Under the pieces are notes generated by a model. The model searched no databases and was not told where the DNA came from. It worked only from the letters and a program-made list of their open reading frames with translations. DNA of 35,480 nt from an uncultured Oribacterium sp. GTDB taxonomy: Bacteria; Bacillota; Clostridia; Lachnospirales; Lachnospiraceae. The stretch covers positions 1 through 35,480 of the forward strand of contig CABTMH010000031.1 in NCBI GenBank assembly GCA_902485915.1, given 5' to 3'. The translations under genes and the position numbers were made by a program. Shown here piece after piece: positions 14,398 to 22,856 of the stretch (positions are counted from its first letter, which is position 1; every line of letters starts with the position of its first letter).

Positions 14398-15783
14398 TCA
14401 CCTTTTAAGGATCTTTACCGCTTCCCGGATGCTGCGCACCGGGACGAGCTCGCAGGCTGTCAGGTTCGGCTGGCGCAGCTTCTTCATATGAAAGGCCGGA
14501 AGCACGATCTTATGAAAGCCGAGACGTGCCGCCTCTTCGATCCGCTGGTCGGCGTTCGATACGGCACGTACCTCGCCACTCAGTCCGACCTCACCGAAGA
14601 TCATCACATCCTCCGGGATCTCGATATTCATATAAGAAGAAATCAGCGCCATGATGACAGCGAGGTCCATAGACGGCTCGGCGATACGCAGTCCGCCGGT
14701 GATATTGACATAGGCATCGTACTTCCCGATCTCGAGATTCAGCCGTTTTTCGACGATGGCGATCAGCAGGTTCAGGCGATTATAATCGATGCCGTTCGCC
14801 GTACGTCTCGGCAGATTAAAGGCACTCGGTACGAGCAGACCCTGAATCTCGAGCAGCAGCGGACGCGTTCCCTCCATGCCACAGGTGACGACCGAACCGC
14901 TGGCGCCGATCGGTCGACCAGAGAGCAGCAGCTCGGACGGATTCAGCACCTCATGCAGTCCCGAGCCATCCATCTCGAACACTGCGATCTCGTTCGTCGA
15001 ACCGAAACGGTTCTTCTGCCCATGCAGGATGCGGAGGCTGCTTCCGGACTCGCCCTCGAAAAAGAGGACGACGTCGACCATATGCTCGAGGATCTTCGGA
15101 CCGGCGACGGTACCATCCTTCGTCACATGACCGACGAGGAAGATGGCGATGCCGCACTCCTTCGCGGTGCGCAGCAGCTGAGCGGCGGACTCACGTACCT
15201 GACTGACCGAGCCCGGGGCCGCCGTGACGCTCTCGGTATACATCGTCTGGATCGAGTCGATGACGACGAAGTCCGGTTTTTCCTCCCGGATGGTCTCGAT
15301 GATGTTCTCGATATTCGTTTCCGTCATAAAGCGAAGATCTCCGGAGATCGGACGGATGCGCTCTGCACGTAGCTTGATCTGCTTGAGGCTCTCCTCACCG
15401 GAGACATAGAGGACAGATTTCTCATCCTCCGCTGCCAGATTTCGCGATACCTCGAGCAGGATCGTCGATTTTCCGATGCCCGGGTCACCACCGAGCAGTA
15501 CCATCGAGCCTACGACGATACCACCGCCGAGCACACGATCGAGCTCCTGGAAACCGGTCGGGATGCGATCCTCCTTTTCGAGGGCGATTTCATCGACACG
15601 CACCGGACGCTGCCGGGGCGGACGTGCACCGGTGTTTCGGCTGAAGCCGGAAGCCGGGGATGCTTTTACGACCGGTTCCTCCACGAAGGTATTCCATGCG
15701 CGGCAGCTCGGACACTGACCGAGCCACTTCGCAGATTCATAGCCACATTCCTTACAGAAGTAGCGCGATGTACTTTTCGCCAT
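14398..15783 (-). CDS. radA: DNA repair protein RadA (Sms)
   Basis: A 461-residue RadA, a RecA-like ATPase that promotes branch migration and strand exchange during recombination. The N-terminal zinc finger has cysteines 10, 13, 24 and 27 (CKECG, CPSC). Walker A is GGDPGIGKST (98-107). The RadA-specific KNRFG motif (QKNRFGSTNEIAVFEM) follows the RecA core, and the C-terminal half is the Lon-protease-like domain (GGLRIAEPSMDLAVIMAL). Length is typical. Start ATG at 15783 follows AGAGGA. It lies 72 bases downstream of clpC with no terminator between them, so it is probably expressed from the clpC promoter, as in many Firmicutes. Confidence 0.97.
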   Translation of the reverse strand: MAKSTSRYFCKECGYESAKWLGQCPSCRAWNTFVEEPVVKASPASGFSRNTGARPPRQRPVRVDEIALEKEDRIPTGFQELDRVLGGGIVVGSMVLLGGDPGIGKSTILLEVSRNLAAEDEKSVLYVSGEESLKQIKLRAERIRPISGDLRFMTETNIENIIETIREEKPDFVVIDSIQTMYTESVTAAPGSVSQVRESAAQLLRTAKECGIAIFLVGHVTKDGTVAGPKILEHMVDVVLFFEGESGSSLRILHGQKNRFGSTNEIAVFEMDGSGLHEVLNPSELLLSGRPIGASGSVVTCGMEGTRPLLLEIQGLLVPSAFNLPRRTANGIDYNRLNLLIAIVEKRLNLEIGKYDAYVNITGGLRIAEPSMDLAVIMALISSYMNIEIPEDVMIFGEVGLSGEVRAVSNADQRIEEAARLGFHKIVLPAFHMKKLRQPNLTACELVPVRSIREAVKILKR

Positions 15784-15855
15784 AGGATTTCCTCTTACTA
15801 AAGAGCACGCACGGACATCGGGATGTTCGTGCGTTGCTGTGGATTCGATACAGAT

Positions 15856-18426
15856 TTACTTCTTTTCTGCCTGTGCGATCTTGACCTTCTCCGTCCTGCT
15901 CTGCGGTGCTTCCGTATCCAGTTCCTTCACCGACGTCATCGCATCCTTTTTCATATGCCGCGTGCCCGCAGACGGCAGGCGACGCCCCTGGAACTTCAGT
16001 GTCTTCGCATCCTTGTCGACGCCGATACGGACACTGGAACTTTTTGCAATGTGTCCACTCAGGATCTCCTCTGCGAGCTTATCCTCGAGCTCGGTCTGAA
16101 GCACCCGGCGCAGCGGACGTGCACCGTACTTCGGATCATAGCCACGCTCGATGAGGAGGTTCGCTGCGTCCGCATCGAGGTGAAGCCGGATATTCAGCTC
16201 CTCGAGTGCGTTCTTCACCATATCCTTCATCATGATGTCGAGGATCGCACGGAGGTCCTCCTTCGTGATCGGCTGGAAGACGATGATGTCATCGACTCGG
16301 TTCAGAAATTCCGGACGGAAGAGACGATGCACCTCGTCCATCACACGGGACCGGATGATCTGGTAGTTTTTCGCCTTCTCGTCTCCGCCGGTGTCGAAGC
16401 CGAGCCGCTTCGGGCTCACGATCTGCTCGGCGCCGGCGTTTGACGTCATGATGATGATCGTGTTCTTAAAGGAAATCTTCCGGCCCTGCGCATCGGTGAT
16501 GTGACCATCATCGAGGACCTGAAGAAGCACGTTCAGTACATCCGGATGTGCCTTCTCGATCTCATCGAAGAGGATGACGGAATACGGATTCCGACGCACC
16601 TTTTCACTGAGCTGACCACCCTCATCGTAGCCGACATAACCTGGCGGCGATCCGATCATCTTCGAAACGCTGTACTTCTCCATGTACTCTGACATGTCCA
16701 CACGGATGAGGTCCGCCTCGGAGCCGAACATGGCCTCGGCGAGTGCCTTACTGAGCTCCGTCTTACCGACGCCGGTCGGTCCGAGGAACATGAAGGAGCC
16801 GATCGGACGCTTCGGATCCTTGAGACCCACACGTCCGCGACGGATCGCCTTCGCGACGGCGGACACCGCCTCGGTCTGTCCGATGACGCGTTTATGCAGC
16901 GTCTCCTCGAGACGCATGAGGCGCTCTGCCTCACCCTCTGTGAGCTTCTCTACCGGGATACGGGTCCACTCGGAGACCACACGCGCGATGTCAGCCTCGG
17001 TGACATGAAGCTTATGCTCCTCCTTCTCCGACTGCCAGCTCTGCAGTGCACGCTCCAGCTTCGCTTTCTCCCGCAGCTGCTTTTTCTTGATCTGGGAAGC
17101 CGCTTCGAAATCCTCGCGGCGGATACAGTCTTCCTTTTCCGCATCCATCGCATCGATCTTCGCACGAAGCTTCTTTATGTTCTCCGGTTCGCCAGAGTGA
17201 AGGATCCGGATCTTCGACGCCGCCTCATCGATGAGGTCGATGGCCTTATCCGGCAGATAACGGTCATTGATATAGCGGACAGAAAGCGTGACGGCTGCCT
17301 TCAGCGCTGCATCATCGATCAGAACCTGATGGTGCTCCTCGTACTTCGACACGATGCCCTTCAGGATCGCATAGCTCTCCTCTTCACTCGGCTCATCGAT
17401 CGTCACCGGCTGGAAACGACGTTCGAGGGCTGCATCCTTTTCGATGTGCCTGCGGTACTCATCGAGGGTCGTCGCACCGATGATCTGGAGCTCACCACGG
17501 GCCAGAGCCGGCTTCAGGATATTCGCTGCATCGAGTGCACCCTCTGCACCGCCGGCACCGATGATAGTATGTAGCTCATCGATGAAGAGCAGGACCTGTC
17601 CGTTCTTCACGGTTTCGGCGATGACACGCTTGATGCGCTCCTCGAATTCACCGCGGTACTTCGAGCCTGCGACCATGCTGGAGATATCGAGGGACATGAC
17701 ACGCTTCTGCAGGATGGTGTCCGGAACATCACCGGCGACGATACGCTCCGCCAGTCCCTCGACCACTGCGGTCTTGCCGACACCCGGCTCACCGATCAGA
17801 CATGGGTTGTTTTTCGTACGTCTCGACAGAATCTGGACGACACGCATGATCTCCCGCTCCCGGCCGATGACTGGATCGAGCTTTCCTTCCGCTGCCATCG
17901 CCGTGAGATCCCGCGCATACTGATCCAGGGTCGGTGTATCCGATACCGGCTGCTGTGCTGCCTGCGGACGGCTCGCATCATCGATGACGACATCGTCCCC
18001 GATGACCGCCATGATCTGCTGGTACATACGCTGCGCGTTCGCACCGAGTGTCGCGATGATACGGGAAGCGACGCAGTTTGTATCCTTCAGCATCGCGATC
18101 AGGATATGCTCTGTCCCGACGAGACGTGCACCGGCGCGCAGGGATTCCTGCATCGCATTCTGCATGAGACGCTTCGCCGATGGCGTATAGCCTGCTCGCT
18201 CACGGATCGTCACCTTCGTATCAGAAGAGATAAACTTCGCGATCATATCGAGGATCTTCTGATCATCGATGCCACTCGACTGCAGTACCTTCGCGGCCAC
18301 AGCCGTGCCCTCACGCCGAAGACCGAGAAGGATGTGTTCGGTTCCTATGTACTGATGGCCCAGCTCCTCTGCCGCTTCGATCGCGAGCTGCAGCGCACGC
18401 TGTGCCTGTATCGTAAACTGATTCAT
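15856..18426 (-). CDS. clpC: ATP-dependent Clp protease ATP-binding subunit ClpC
   Basis: An 856-residue Hsp100 unfoldase that feeds proteins to ClpP. Two N-domain repeats span residues 1-145. AAA module 1 has Walker A GEPGVGKT (212-219). The UVR-type M-domain is around EKEDCIRREDFEAASQIKKKQLREK's position (about 420-450), which marks ClpC rather than ClpA or ClpE. AAA module 2 has GPTGVGKT and the sensor/arginine region with LNRVDDIIVF, and ends at the D2-small domain (DPKYGARPLRR). The last 45 or so residues form a charged extension (KELDTEAPQSRTEKVKIAQ) not normal for ClpC. ATG at 18426 follows AAAGGTGG. Neither ctsR nor mcsA/mcsB is adjacent. Confidence 0.97.
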   Translation of the reverse strand: MNQFTIQAQRALQLAIEAAEELGHQYIGTEHILLGLRREGTAVAAKVLQSSGIDDQKILDMIAKFISSDTKVTIRERAGYTPSAKRLMQNAMQESLRAGARLVGTEHILIAMLKDTNCVASRIIATLGANAQRMYQQIMAVIGDDVVIDDASRPQAAQQPVSDTPTLDQYARDLTAMAAEGKLDPVIGREREIMRVVQILSRRTKNNPCLIGEPGVGKTAVVEGLAERIVAGDVPDTILQKRVMSLDISSMVAGSKYRGEFEERIKRVIAETVKNGQVLLFIDELHTIIGAGGAEGALDAANILKPALARGELQIIGATTLDEYRRHIEKDAALERRFQPVTIDEPSEEESYAILKGIVSKYEEHHQVLIDDAALKAAVTLSVRYINDRYLPDKAIDLIDEAASKIRILHSGEPENIKKLRAKIDAMDAEKEDCIRREDFEAASQIKKKQLREKAKLERALQSWQSEKEEHKLHVTEADIARVVSEWTRIPVEKLTEGEAERLMRLEETLHKRVIGQTEAVSAVAKAIRRGRVGLKDPKRPIGSFMFLGPTGVGKTELSKALAEAMFGSEADLIRVDMSEYMEKYSVSKMIGSPPGYVGYDEGGQLSEKVRRNPYSVILFDEIEKAHPDVLNVLLQVLDDGHITDAQGRKISFKNTIIIMTSNAGAEQIVSPKRLGFDTGGDEKAKNYQIIRSRVMDEVHRLFRPEFLNRVDDIIVFQPITKEDLRAILDIMMKDMVKNALEELNIRLHLDADAANLLIERGYDPKYGARPLRRVLQTELEDKLAEEILSGHIAKSSSVRIGVDKDAKTLKFQGRRLPSAGTRHMKKDAMTSVKELDTEAPQSRTEKVKIAQAEKK

Positions 18427-18450
18427 GCTTTACCACCTTTCATGAAGGAT

Positions 18451-18479
18451 ATTCTAGTGCATTTCATGATCTGAATCAA
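18451..18479 (-). promoter_or_regulatory. Sigma-A-type promoter of clpC-radA
   Basis: Minus strand TTGATT (18474-18479), 17-base spacer, TAGAAT (18451-18456), leaving a leader of only about 20 bases. No CtsR heptad repeat (GGTCAAA-type) and no CIRCE element was seen around it. Confidence 0.75.
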
Positions 18480-18521
18480 TGTTGATTTCGGGAGATGCGC
18501 GATCACCGGGATCCGCAGCAC

Positions 18522-18556
18522 TACTGTTCACTCGGTGACTGGTCAGGCAGGGGCCG
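18522..18556. repeat. TCAGGCAGG intergenic element, copy 4
   Basis: This stretch matches the minus strand of copy 3 (14346-14380) at 30 of 35 positions by eye: TACTGTTCACTCG, then ACTG, then TCAGGCAGGGG. Unlike copy 3 it has no matching right-hand arm, so it looks like half an element. The following 55 bases are GC-rich with small stems (for example around 18573-18590). It lies between the cohesin-like gene and clpC. Confidence 0.7.
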
Positions 18557-18618
18557 TTTCGGGAAGACGGTAGCGAGGCCGGAAGGCTCGAACGTACTCC
18601 CCCACGGGATATAAAGAT

Positions 18619-18642
18619 AGCCTGCAGCCGAAGCTGCAGGCT
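18619..18642 (-). terminator. Terminator-like hairpin after the cohesin-like gene
   Basis: AGCCTGCAGC (18619-18628) and GCTGCAGGCT (18633-18642), a perfect 10-bp stem, with a TTCG tetraloop on the minus strand, starting 10 bases past the stop codon and followed by ATCTTTATAT. The U-tract is interrupted, so efficiency may be moderate. Confidence 0.75.
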
Positions 18643-18652
18643 TCCTCATGTT

Positions 18653-20269
18653 TTAAAGATCTTCGATATCCAGTCCGGAATCCTTCGGCATCTGGAAGGC
18701 TCTCGTGTGCTCGAGATCCTCCTTCTCCTCCTCCGGCTCCGTCGGTGCATGCAGCACGCCACCGAGATCATGGAGCGCGATCGTCGGTTCATCGACATCG
18801 TCGAGGTCCTCGATATCGAGACCATGCGTGCTCTCTGAAGCATCACTGCCCGAGATCGCAGCACGGTCTTCCGGCTTCAGGATGCGTGTTTCATCGAGCG
18901 CGCTTTCATCCGTATCACGGTCTTCCGGCAGGTCTGTGCTTCGCTTCGGAAGCGTTCCGAGCTTATGAAGCGGGATCGTCTCCTCCAGTGAATCCTTCTC
19001 GTCTCCGACTGCATCCATCTCCTCGTCCTCGACGGAGGCGGACTTCACACGATTCTTTTCAGACGCATTCATGCGTCGAACCGTGTTGCTTCCATGACCA
19101 TCATGACGTCTGCTGACGAGTACGATGACAGATACCAGCAGGCCCAGGACAGCTACGGCCAGGATACAGGTCAGGATGAACATATGATTATACTGACGAA
19201 CCAGTGCATCATAGCGGGTGACCAGCTCCGGGTACTGCTCTGCATCCGCCTTCAGCTGCTGCTCGACCGGATCCTCGAAATAGCGCTGGATGGTCTTCTC
19301 TGTCAGATCATAGCGGTAGAAATTCAGCTCACCTGCCTCGTTCATACCATAGACGATGCAGTACTGGTGGTCGGTATCCAGCTTCCATACCCAGCCCTTC
19401 ACCTGATGCCCGTCGATATCGATCGTGCTCTCTGCGAAGCCCGCCGGAATCTCGACATCGGAGCCCGGATTCATGATGGTGATGGTCTTATCCTTTGCGC
19501 TGAGCTTTACGCCCTCGTTCGTCGTCGCCGTGGTGGTCGTCGTATCACCGACATTCGGTCCACCCTCCTGCTTCGTAACGTCCAGTGTGTAGACCGCCTG
19601 GCTCGTACCATCGGCGGCCGTCACCGTGATCGTCACGGTATTCTCGCCCATGCTTAACTGCTCGTTGCCACTCACCTGAACGGAAGCGCTGCTGTCTGCG
19701 GCGATGGCATTGATCGCCAGCGTATCGACCTGCGTGCCGACGATCAGTGAATAGCTGGTCGTATCGGCTGAAAATGCCGGGCTCAGGGTACCCGGTGAAA
19801 CCACGAGCGAAGACAGCTGTGTATTCGTCGATGCGGCGGCTGCCGAGCTGATCGTCACGGTGGCCGAGCCCTGGTGCTCGAGCTCTGCGAAGCTCTCATC
19901 GGCATCGTAGATGTTGTAATTCTGCACCGTCAGGGTAGCGGTGCCTGCAGACAGGGTATGGAACTTCAGATTATACTCGAGGGTTCCGGTGCCGCTGCCA
20001 TTGGTGCCGCCATTGATCCGTACGGTGCCGGCACCTCCCGATGCGTCTGTGCCACTGACAAACTCGAGCAGATTCGCATCATAGGCGAGTGTCACATCGG
20101 CACGGGCCAGCGTCGCCTCGCCACTCGACACCTTCATCGTGACATTGACATCCGTCCCGACCGTGACGCTCGGATCCGAGAAGGTGATGGCTGCGCTCGA
20201 CGCAAGTGCCTGCATCGACAAAAGCAGTGTAAAAAGAACGGTTGTTATGAAATATGAAAAACGTTTCAT
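18653..20269 (-). CDS. Membrane-anchored surface protein with cohesin-like and cadherin-like domains
   Basis: A 538-residue secreted, membrane-anchored protein. A signal peptide (1 to about 23, ending ALA-SS) is followed by a cohesin-like beta-sandwich (about 25-142; DPSVTVGTDVNVTMKV, VTLAYDANLLEFVSG). A cadherin-like beta-sandwich follows (about 150-235; LSSLVVSPGTLSPAFSADTT, VYTLDV), then a Thr-rich linker and an unassigned domain (255-360). One transmembrane helix lies at 363-385 (FILTCILAVAVLGLLVSVIV), before a 150-residue, very acidic cytoplasmic tail with repeated LDIEDL-type segments. Start at 20269 with AGAGG; the longer frame lacks a signal peptide at its start. The upstream glucosaminidase shares the cadherin-like domain. 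No dockerin partner is in the window. Function unknown; a cell-surface protein with cytoplasmic contacts is inferred. Confidence 0.8.
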   Translation of the reverse strand: MKRFSYFITTVLFTLLLSMQALASSAAITFSDPSVTVGTDVNVTMKVSSGEATLARADVTLAYDANLLEFVSGTDASGGAGTVRINGGTNGSGTGTLEYNLKFHTLSAGTATLTVQNYNIYDADESFAELEHQGSATVTISSAAAASTNTQLSSLVVSPGTLSPAFSADTTSYSLIVGTQVDTLAINAIAADSSASVQVSGNEQLSMGENTVTITVTAADGTSQAVYTLDVTKQEGGPNVGDTTTTTATTNEGVKLSAKDKTITIMNPGSDVEIPAGFAESTIDIDGHQVKGWVWKLDTDHQYCIVYGMNEAGELNFYRYDLTEKTIQRYFEDPVEQQLKADAEQYPELVTRYDALVRQYNHMFILTCILAVAVLGLLVSVIVLVSRRHDGHGSNTVRRMNASEKNRVKSASVEDEEMDAVGDEKDSLEETIPLHKLGTLPKRSTDLPEDRDTDESALDETRILKPEDRAAISGSDASESTHGLDIEDLDDVDEPTIALHDLGGVLHAPTEPEEEKEDLEHTRAFQMPKDSGLDIEDL

Positions 20270-20392
20270 GCGTACCTCTATCTTAAGTGGATTATCATCG
20301 TAGACCATGCCGCTTTTCCAGCAGCTGACGGAGCATATAGCGAAGCCGGGCAGCATCCTCAGCCGCCCAGCTGTTTACTGCATGGTTTTATT

Positions 20393-22468
20393 TTACATCG
20401 GGCCGTTTGTTCCCGCAACCACATCCGTCACGACGGTTCCGGTCGGGCTCGCGCCGACCACCGGAGTCTGTGCATCCGTTACGGTCGTAGTCGTCGTAGT
20501 CGTCATCCCCGGCATCGACATCCCCGACTGGAGGCTGACAGTGCTGCTGCCTGTCGTACCCATCTGCATCGTATTCGCGAGCTGTCCGCCTGCGGCCTGG
20601 CTGATGGTGATCTGATAGTTCCGCTGATCCCCGTTCTGTGCGGTCACGGTGATCGCCACGACCTTCATCGGCGTATCCAGCAGAATCTGTCCGGCACCGC
20701 TAATCTGTGCAGCGCTGTGATAAGCCGTGGCAGAGACATTGACCATCTGCACGGACGGATCGACGACGAGCGTATAGGATGTCGTATCGAGGTTAAAGCT
20801 CGGGGTCAGGGTGAAGCCATCGACCGCGAGATACTGCAGCTTGTTGTTCGGGTTGCCATCCTTCGTCGGCATCGGACACGGAGTCTCCGGCATGCCGTTA
20901 TAGACCGGGATGTTGAAGACGAGGATACCGGCACGCATTGTGTCGTTGTAGGCCTTCCCGAGGCTCTTGCCCTCCTCGGCGGCACCGGCGGTGTTCGTCA
21001 TGTACTGGTGCTTAAACATGTTGGAGCCCTGGACGTTGAAGCGCTTGAGATACAGCGTATTCTGTCCGGCCGCGAGGTAATTCTGCGCATAGAACAGCGC
21101 ACCACCCACGATGGCCTTCTCCGGTGTATTCCATGGACGGTTATAGCTGCCAGACTGCGCAGCATACCAGAGGCCGCGCTCGACTGCCGTCATACCATTC
21201 ACCGCATAGGCACCGACATTGAAATAATTATAGTAGCCGGTCGCTCCGGAGATCGAGCCGGACGTACCCTTACTGCCCTGCTCCTGAAGAATCATCGCTG
21301 CAAGCATGTACGGACTCACCTTCGACTGCTCCGCTGCCTCCATGATGATATCGGCATACGAAACGGTCACGGCGCTCGTCATGTTCGTTGCACTCGTCGT
21401 ACCCATCGCAGCGCTGCCCATGCCTGGACCACTGGTCCCCGGCATCACGGTCGTCGACATCGAATCCGTGCCCTCGAGCACATTCGCCGCGCTGATGGTC
21501 GTCGTGCCGCTCGTGTCCTGTGACACCGCAGCTTCACTGACGGCTCCCGGTCCTTCATAGCCGAGCAGGGACTCTCCACTGCCCGTCTGTGTCGTCGTGC
21601 CAATGCCGGCGTCCGTCACCGTCTGGCCACTCACCGCGTTCGTGGACGCACTCAGTCCCTGGGCTGCGACCGCCGAGGCATAGAGCGGACTCGAGGCATC
21701 GATCGCGACCTGCCCATCGAGGAAGGTACCCTTCAGCATAGAGCGGAGACCATCGATCGTCTGAAGCTCTGAATTATAATCATGCACCGCGAACTGGAAG
21801 ACATAGCTGTCATCCAGGAAGTTGCGCGGATCCATAAAATAGGCGACGATTTCCTGCGATGCGCCGACCCAGGTTGCACCATCGAAGCCAGGCCAGGTCG
21901 AGGTCGTCCAGTCAAACTTACCGGCTTCGGTCGACTTCCAGGAGGATTTCGATCCGGTTTCGACCAGACTCGAAGTACCCTGGAGCTCAGAAGCGACGGC
22001 GGTATTCCAGTCGAGACCGGTCTGTACGGCATTGAAGACCCAGGTCGGATGCTGTGCATGCAGCGTCCGAAGTCCGGCCTTGTAGCTTTCCGGGAAGCCC
22101 TGCTGTGTGAGATAAGCCTCGAAATCTGCATCCGTGCTATAGGCCACGCTCTGCGTAGACACGAGATCCGAACGAACATAACCGGTCACTCCGCCGGCAG
22201 AAATCTGATACCAGGCCTTCCCATCACTGCCCGTCGTCTGATTCAGAATCGAGACCGCCGTGTTGTTTCCGAGGGAGGTCACCAGCTGGCTCGAGGTACT
22301 GGCGGACGCGCGGACATTGACGCTCGTCCCGCGGATGACCGCCGCCTGTGCCGCATATGCAGAAGGAAGTGCATTCAGCGCGGATCCGGCCGGTGTCAGC
22401 AGAAGGCAGAGCGAAAGCAGTGTCGTACCGAAGCTGTGCTGAAGGGATGTCGTTTTATGTTTTTTCAT
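20393..22468 (-). CDS. Secreted SH3b/glucosaminidase cell-wall hydrolase with cadherin-like domain
   Basis: A 691-residue secreted protein. A signal peptide of about 40 residues is followed by a bacterial SH3 domain (about 43-105; GTSVNVRASASTSSQLV, GYVRSDLV) and a glucosaminidase-type catalytic region. The latter begins HPTWVFNAVQTGLDW and DPRNFL and ends in MILQEQGSKGTSG, NYFNVGAY and GGALFYAQNYL; the Glu in LQEQG is a plausible catalytic acid. A Ser/Thr/Gly-rich insert of about 100 residues interrupts it. A cadherin-like beta-sandwich (about 545-625; GFTLTPSFNLDTTSY) and a Thr/Val-rich tail close the protein. It should cleave peptidoglycan GlcNAc-MurNAc bonds. ATG at 22468 has GGAG at 9 bases. 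A promoter and structured leader precede it. Confidence 0.85.
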   Translation of the reverse strand: MKKHKTTSLQHSFGTTLLSLCLLLTPAGSALNALPSAYAAQAAVIRGTSVNVRASASTSSQLVTSLGNNTAVSILNQTTGSDGKAWYQISAGGVTGYVRSDLVSTQSVAYSTDADFEAYLTQQGFPESYKAGLRTLHAQHPTWVFNAVQTGLDWNTAVASELQGTSSLVETGSKSSWKSTEAGKFDWTTSTWPGFDGATWVGASQEIVAYFMDPRNFLDDSYVFQFAVHDYNSELQTIDGLRSMLKGTFLDGQVAIDASSPLYASAVAAQGLSASTNAVSGQTVTDAGIGTTTQTGSGESLLGYEGPGAVSEAAVSQDTSGTTTISAANVLEGTDSMSTTVMPGTSGPGMGSAAMGTTSATNMTSAVTVSYADIIMEAAEQSKVSPYMLAAMILQEQGSKGTSGSISGATGYYNYFNVGAYAVNGMTAVERGLWYAAQSGSYNRPWNTPEKAIVGGALFYAQNYLAAGQNTLYLKRFNVQGSNMFKHQYMTNTAGAAEEGKSLGKAYNDTMRAGILVFNIPVYNGMPETPCPMPTKDGNPNNKLQYLAVDGFTLTPSFNLDTTSYTLVVDPSVQMVNVSATAYHSAAQISGAGQILLDTPMKVVAITVTAQNGDQRNYQITISQAAGGQLANTMQMGTTGSSTVSLQSGMSMPGMTTTTTTTVTDAQTPVVGASPTGTVVTDVVAGTNGPM

Positions 22469-22504
22469 GAATATGTGCTCCATCACTATAGATTACGTAA
22501 AAAG

Positions 22505-22615
22505 AAGTGGTTGACGATGCTCTCCTGCCCGCACGCATGTATCGCTTCGATGCTTTTCGATCCAGTCTCATACTTCGAAACGATCGAAAAAGGGCGAAAA
22601 CACCCGAAACCACTT
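22505..22615 (-). ncRNA. Candidate structured 5' leader RNA of the glucosaminidase gene
   Basis: On the minus-strand transcript, AAGTGGTT (22615-22608), at the predicted start of the RNA, pairs with AACCACTT (22512-22505), closing a multi-helix domain. Inside are a 5-bp stem (22592-22596 with 22601-22605) and a long hairpin, 9 bp (22554-22562 with 22582-22590) plus 5 bp (22565-22569 with 22577-22581) with a 7-base loop. Two stems contain C-A oppositions on the plus strand that become G-U pairs on the transcript. CTTTTTA follows the closing helix directly. It matches no riboswitch consensus I know, including c-di-AMP and c-di-GMP types. Confidence 0.45.
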
Positions 22616-22619
22616 TTAC

Positions 22620-22648
22620 AGTATATCGATTTCTGAAGCCTGCTTCAA
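22620..22648 (-). promoter_or_regulatory. Sigma-A-type promoter of the glucosaminidase gene
   Basis: Minus strand TTGAAG (22643-22648), 17-base spacer, TATACT (22620-22625). Transcription would start near 22613-22614, giving a leader of about 145 bases. Confidence 0.75.
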
Positions 22649-22738
22649 TCGCAAAACGAATTATTAATATAAGCGATCCCTTTTTGTAAAGAATTTGTCA
22701 GGAAATCTGCACCTCTCTCCAATATGGATCCTTCTCAG

Positions 22739-22771
22739 TTCAGGCAGGGAAGCGAAGGGCGCCTGCCTGAA
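22739..22771. repeat. TCAGGCAGG intergenic element, copy 5 (hairpin)
   Basis: TTCAGGCAGG (22739-22748) and CCTGCCTGAA (22762-22771) form a perfect 10-bp stem with a 13-base loop. It lies beyond the terminator of the decarboxylase operon and about 90 bases upstream of the glucosaminidase promoter. The remainder of 22649-22790 shows no gene. Confidence 0.78.
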
Positions 22772-22789
22772 TTCACAAGGTGAGTAAAG

Positions 22790-22829
22790 GCTAATTAAAG
22801 AAGCCCCGGACCTTTCGGTCCGGGGCTTC
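22790..22829 (-). terminator. Intrinsic terminator of the decarboxylase operon
   Basis: GAAGCCCCGGACC (22800-22812) and GGTCCGGGGCTTC (22817-22829) form a perfect 13-bp stem with a GAAA loop on the minus strand, followed by TTTAATTAG. It starts 28 bases past the last stop codon of the operon. Confidence 0.88.
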
Positions 22830-22856
22830 GATATGGAAAGGATAAATCAGTTCAGA

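Noticed and set aside
20270..20356. 29-residue N-terminal extension of the cohesin-like protein
   Set aside because: It would bury the signal peptide. The ATG at 20269 has a ribosome binding site and starts directly with a signal sequence.
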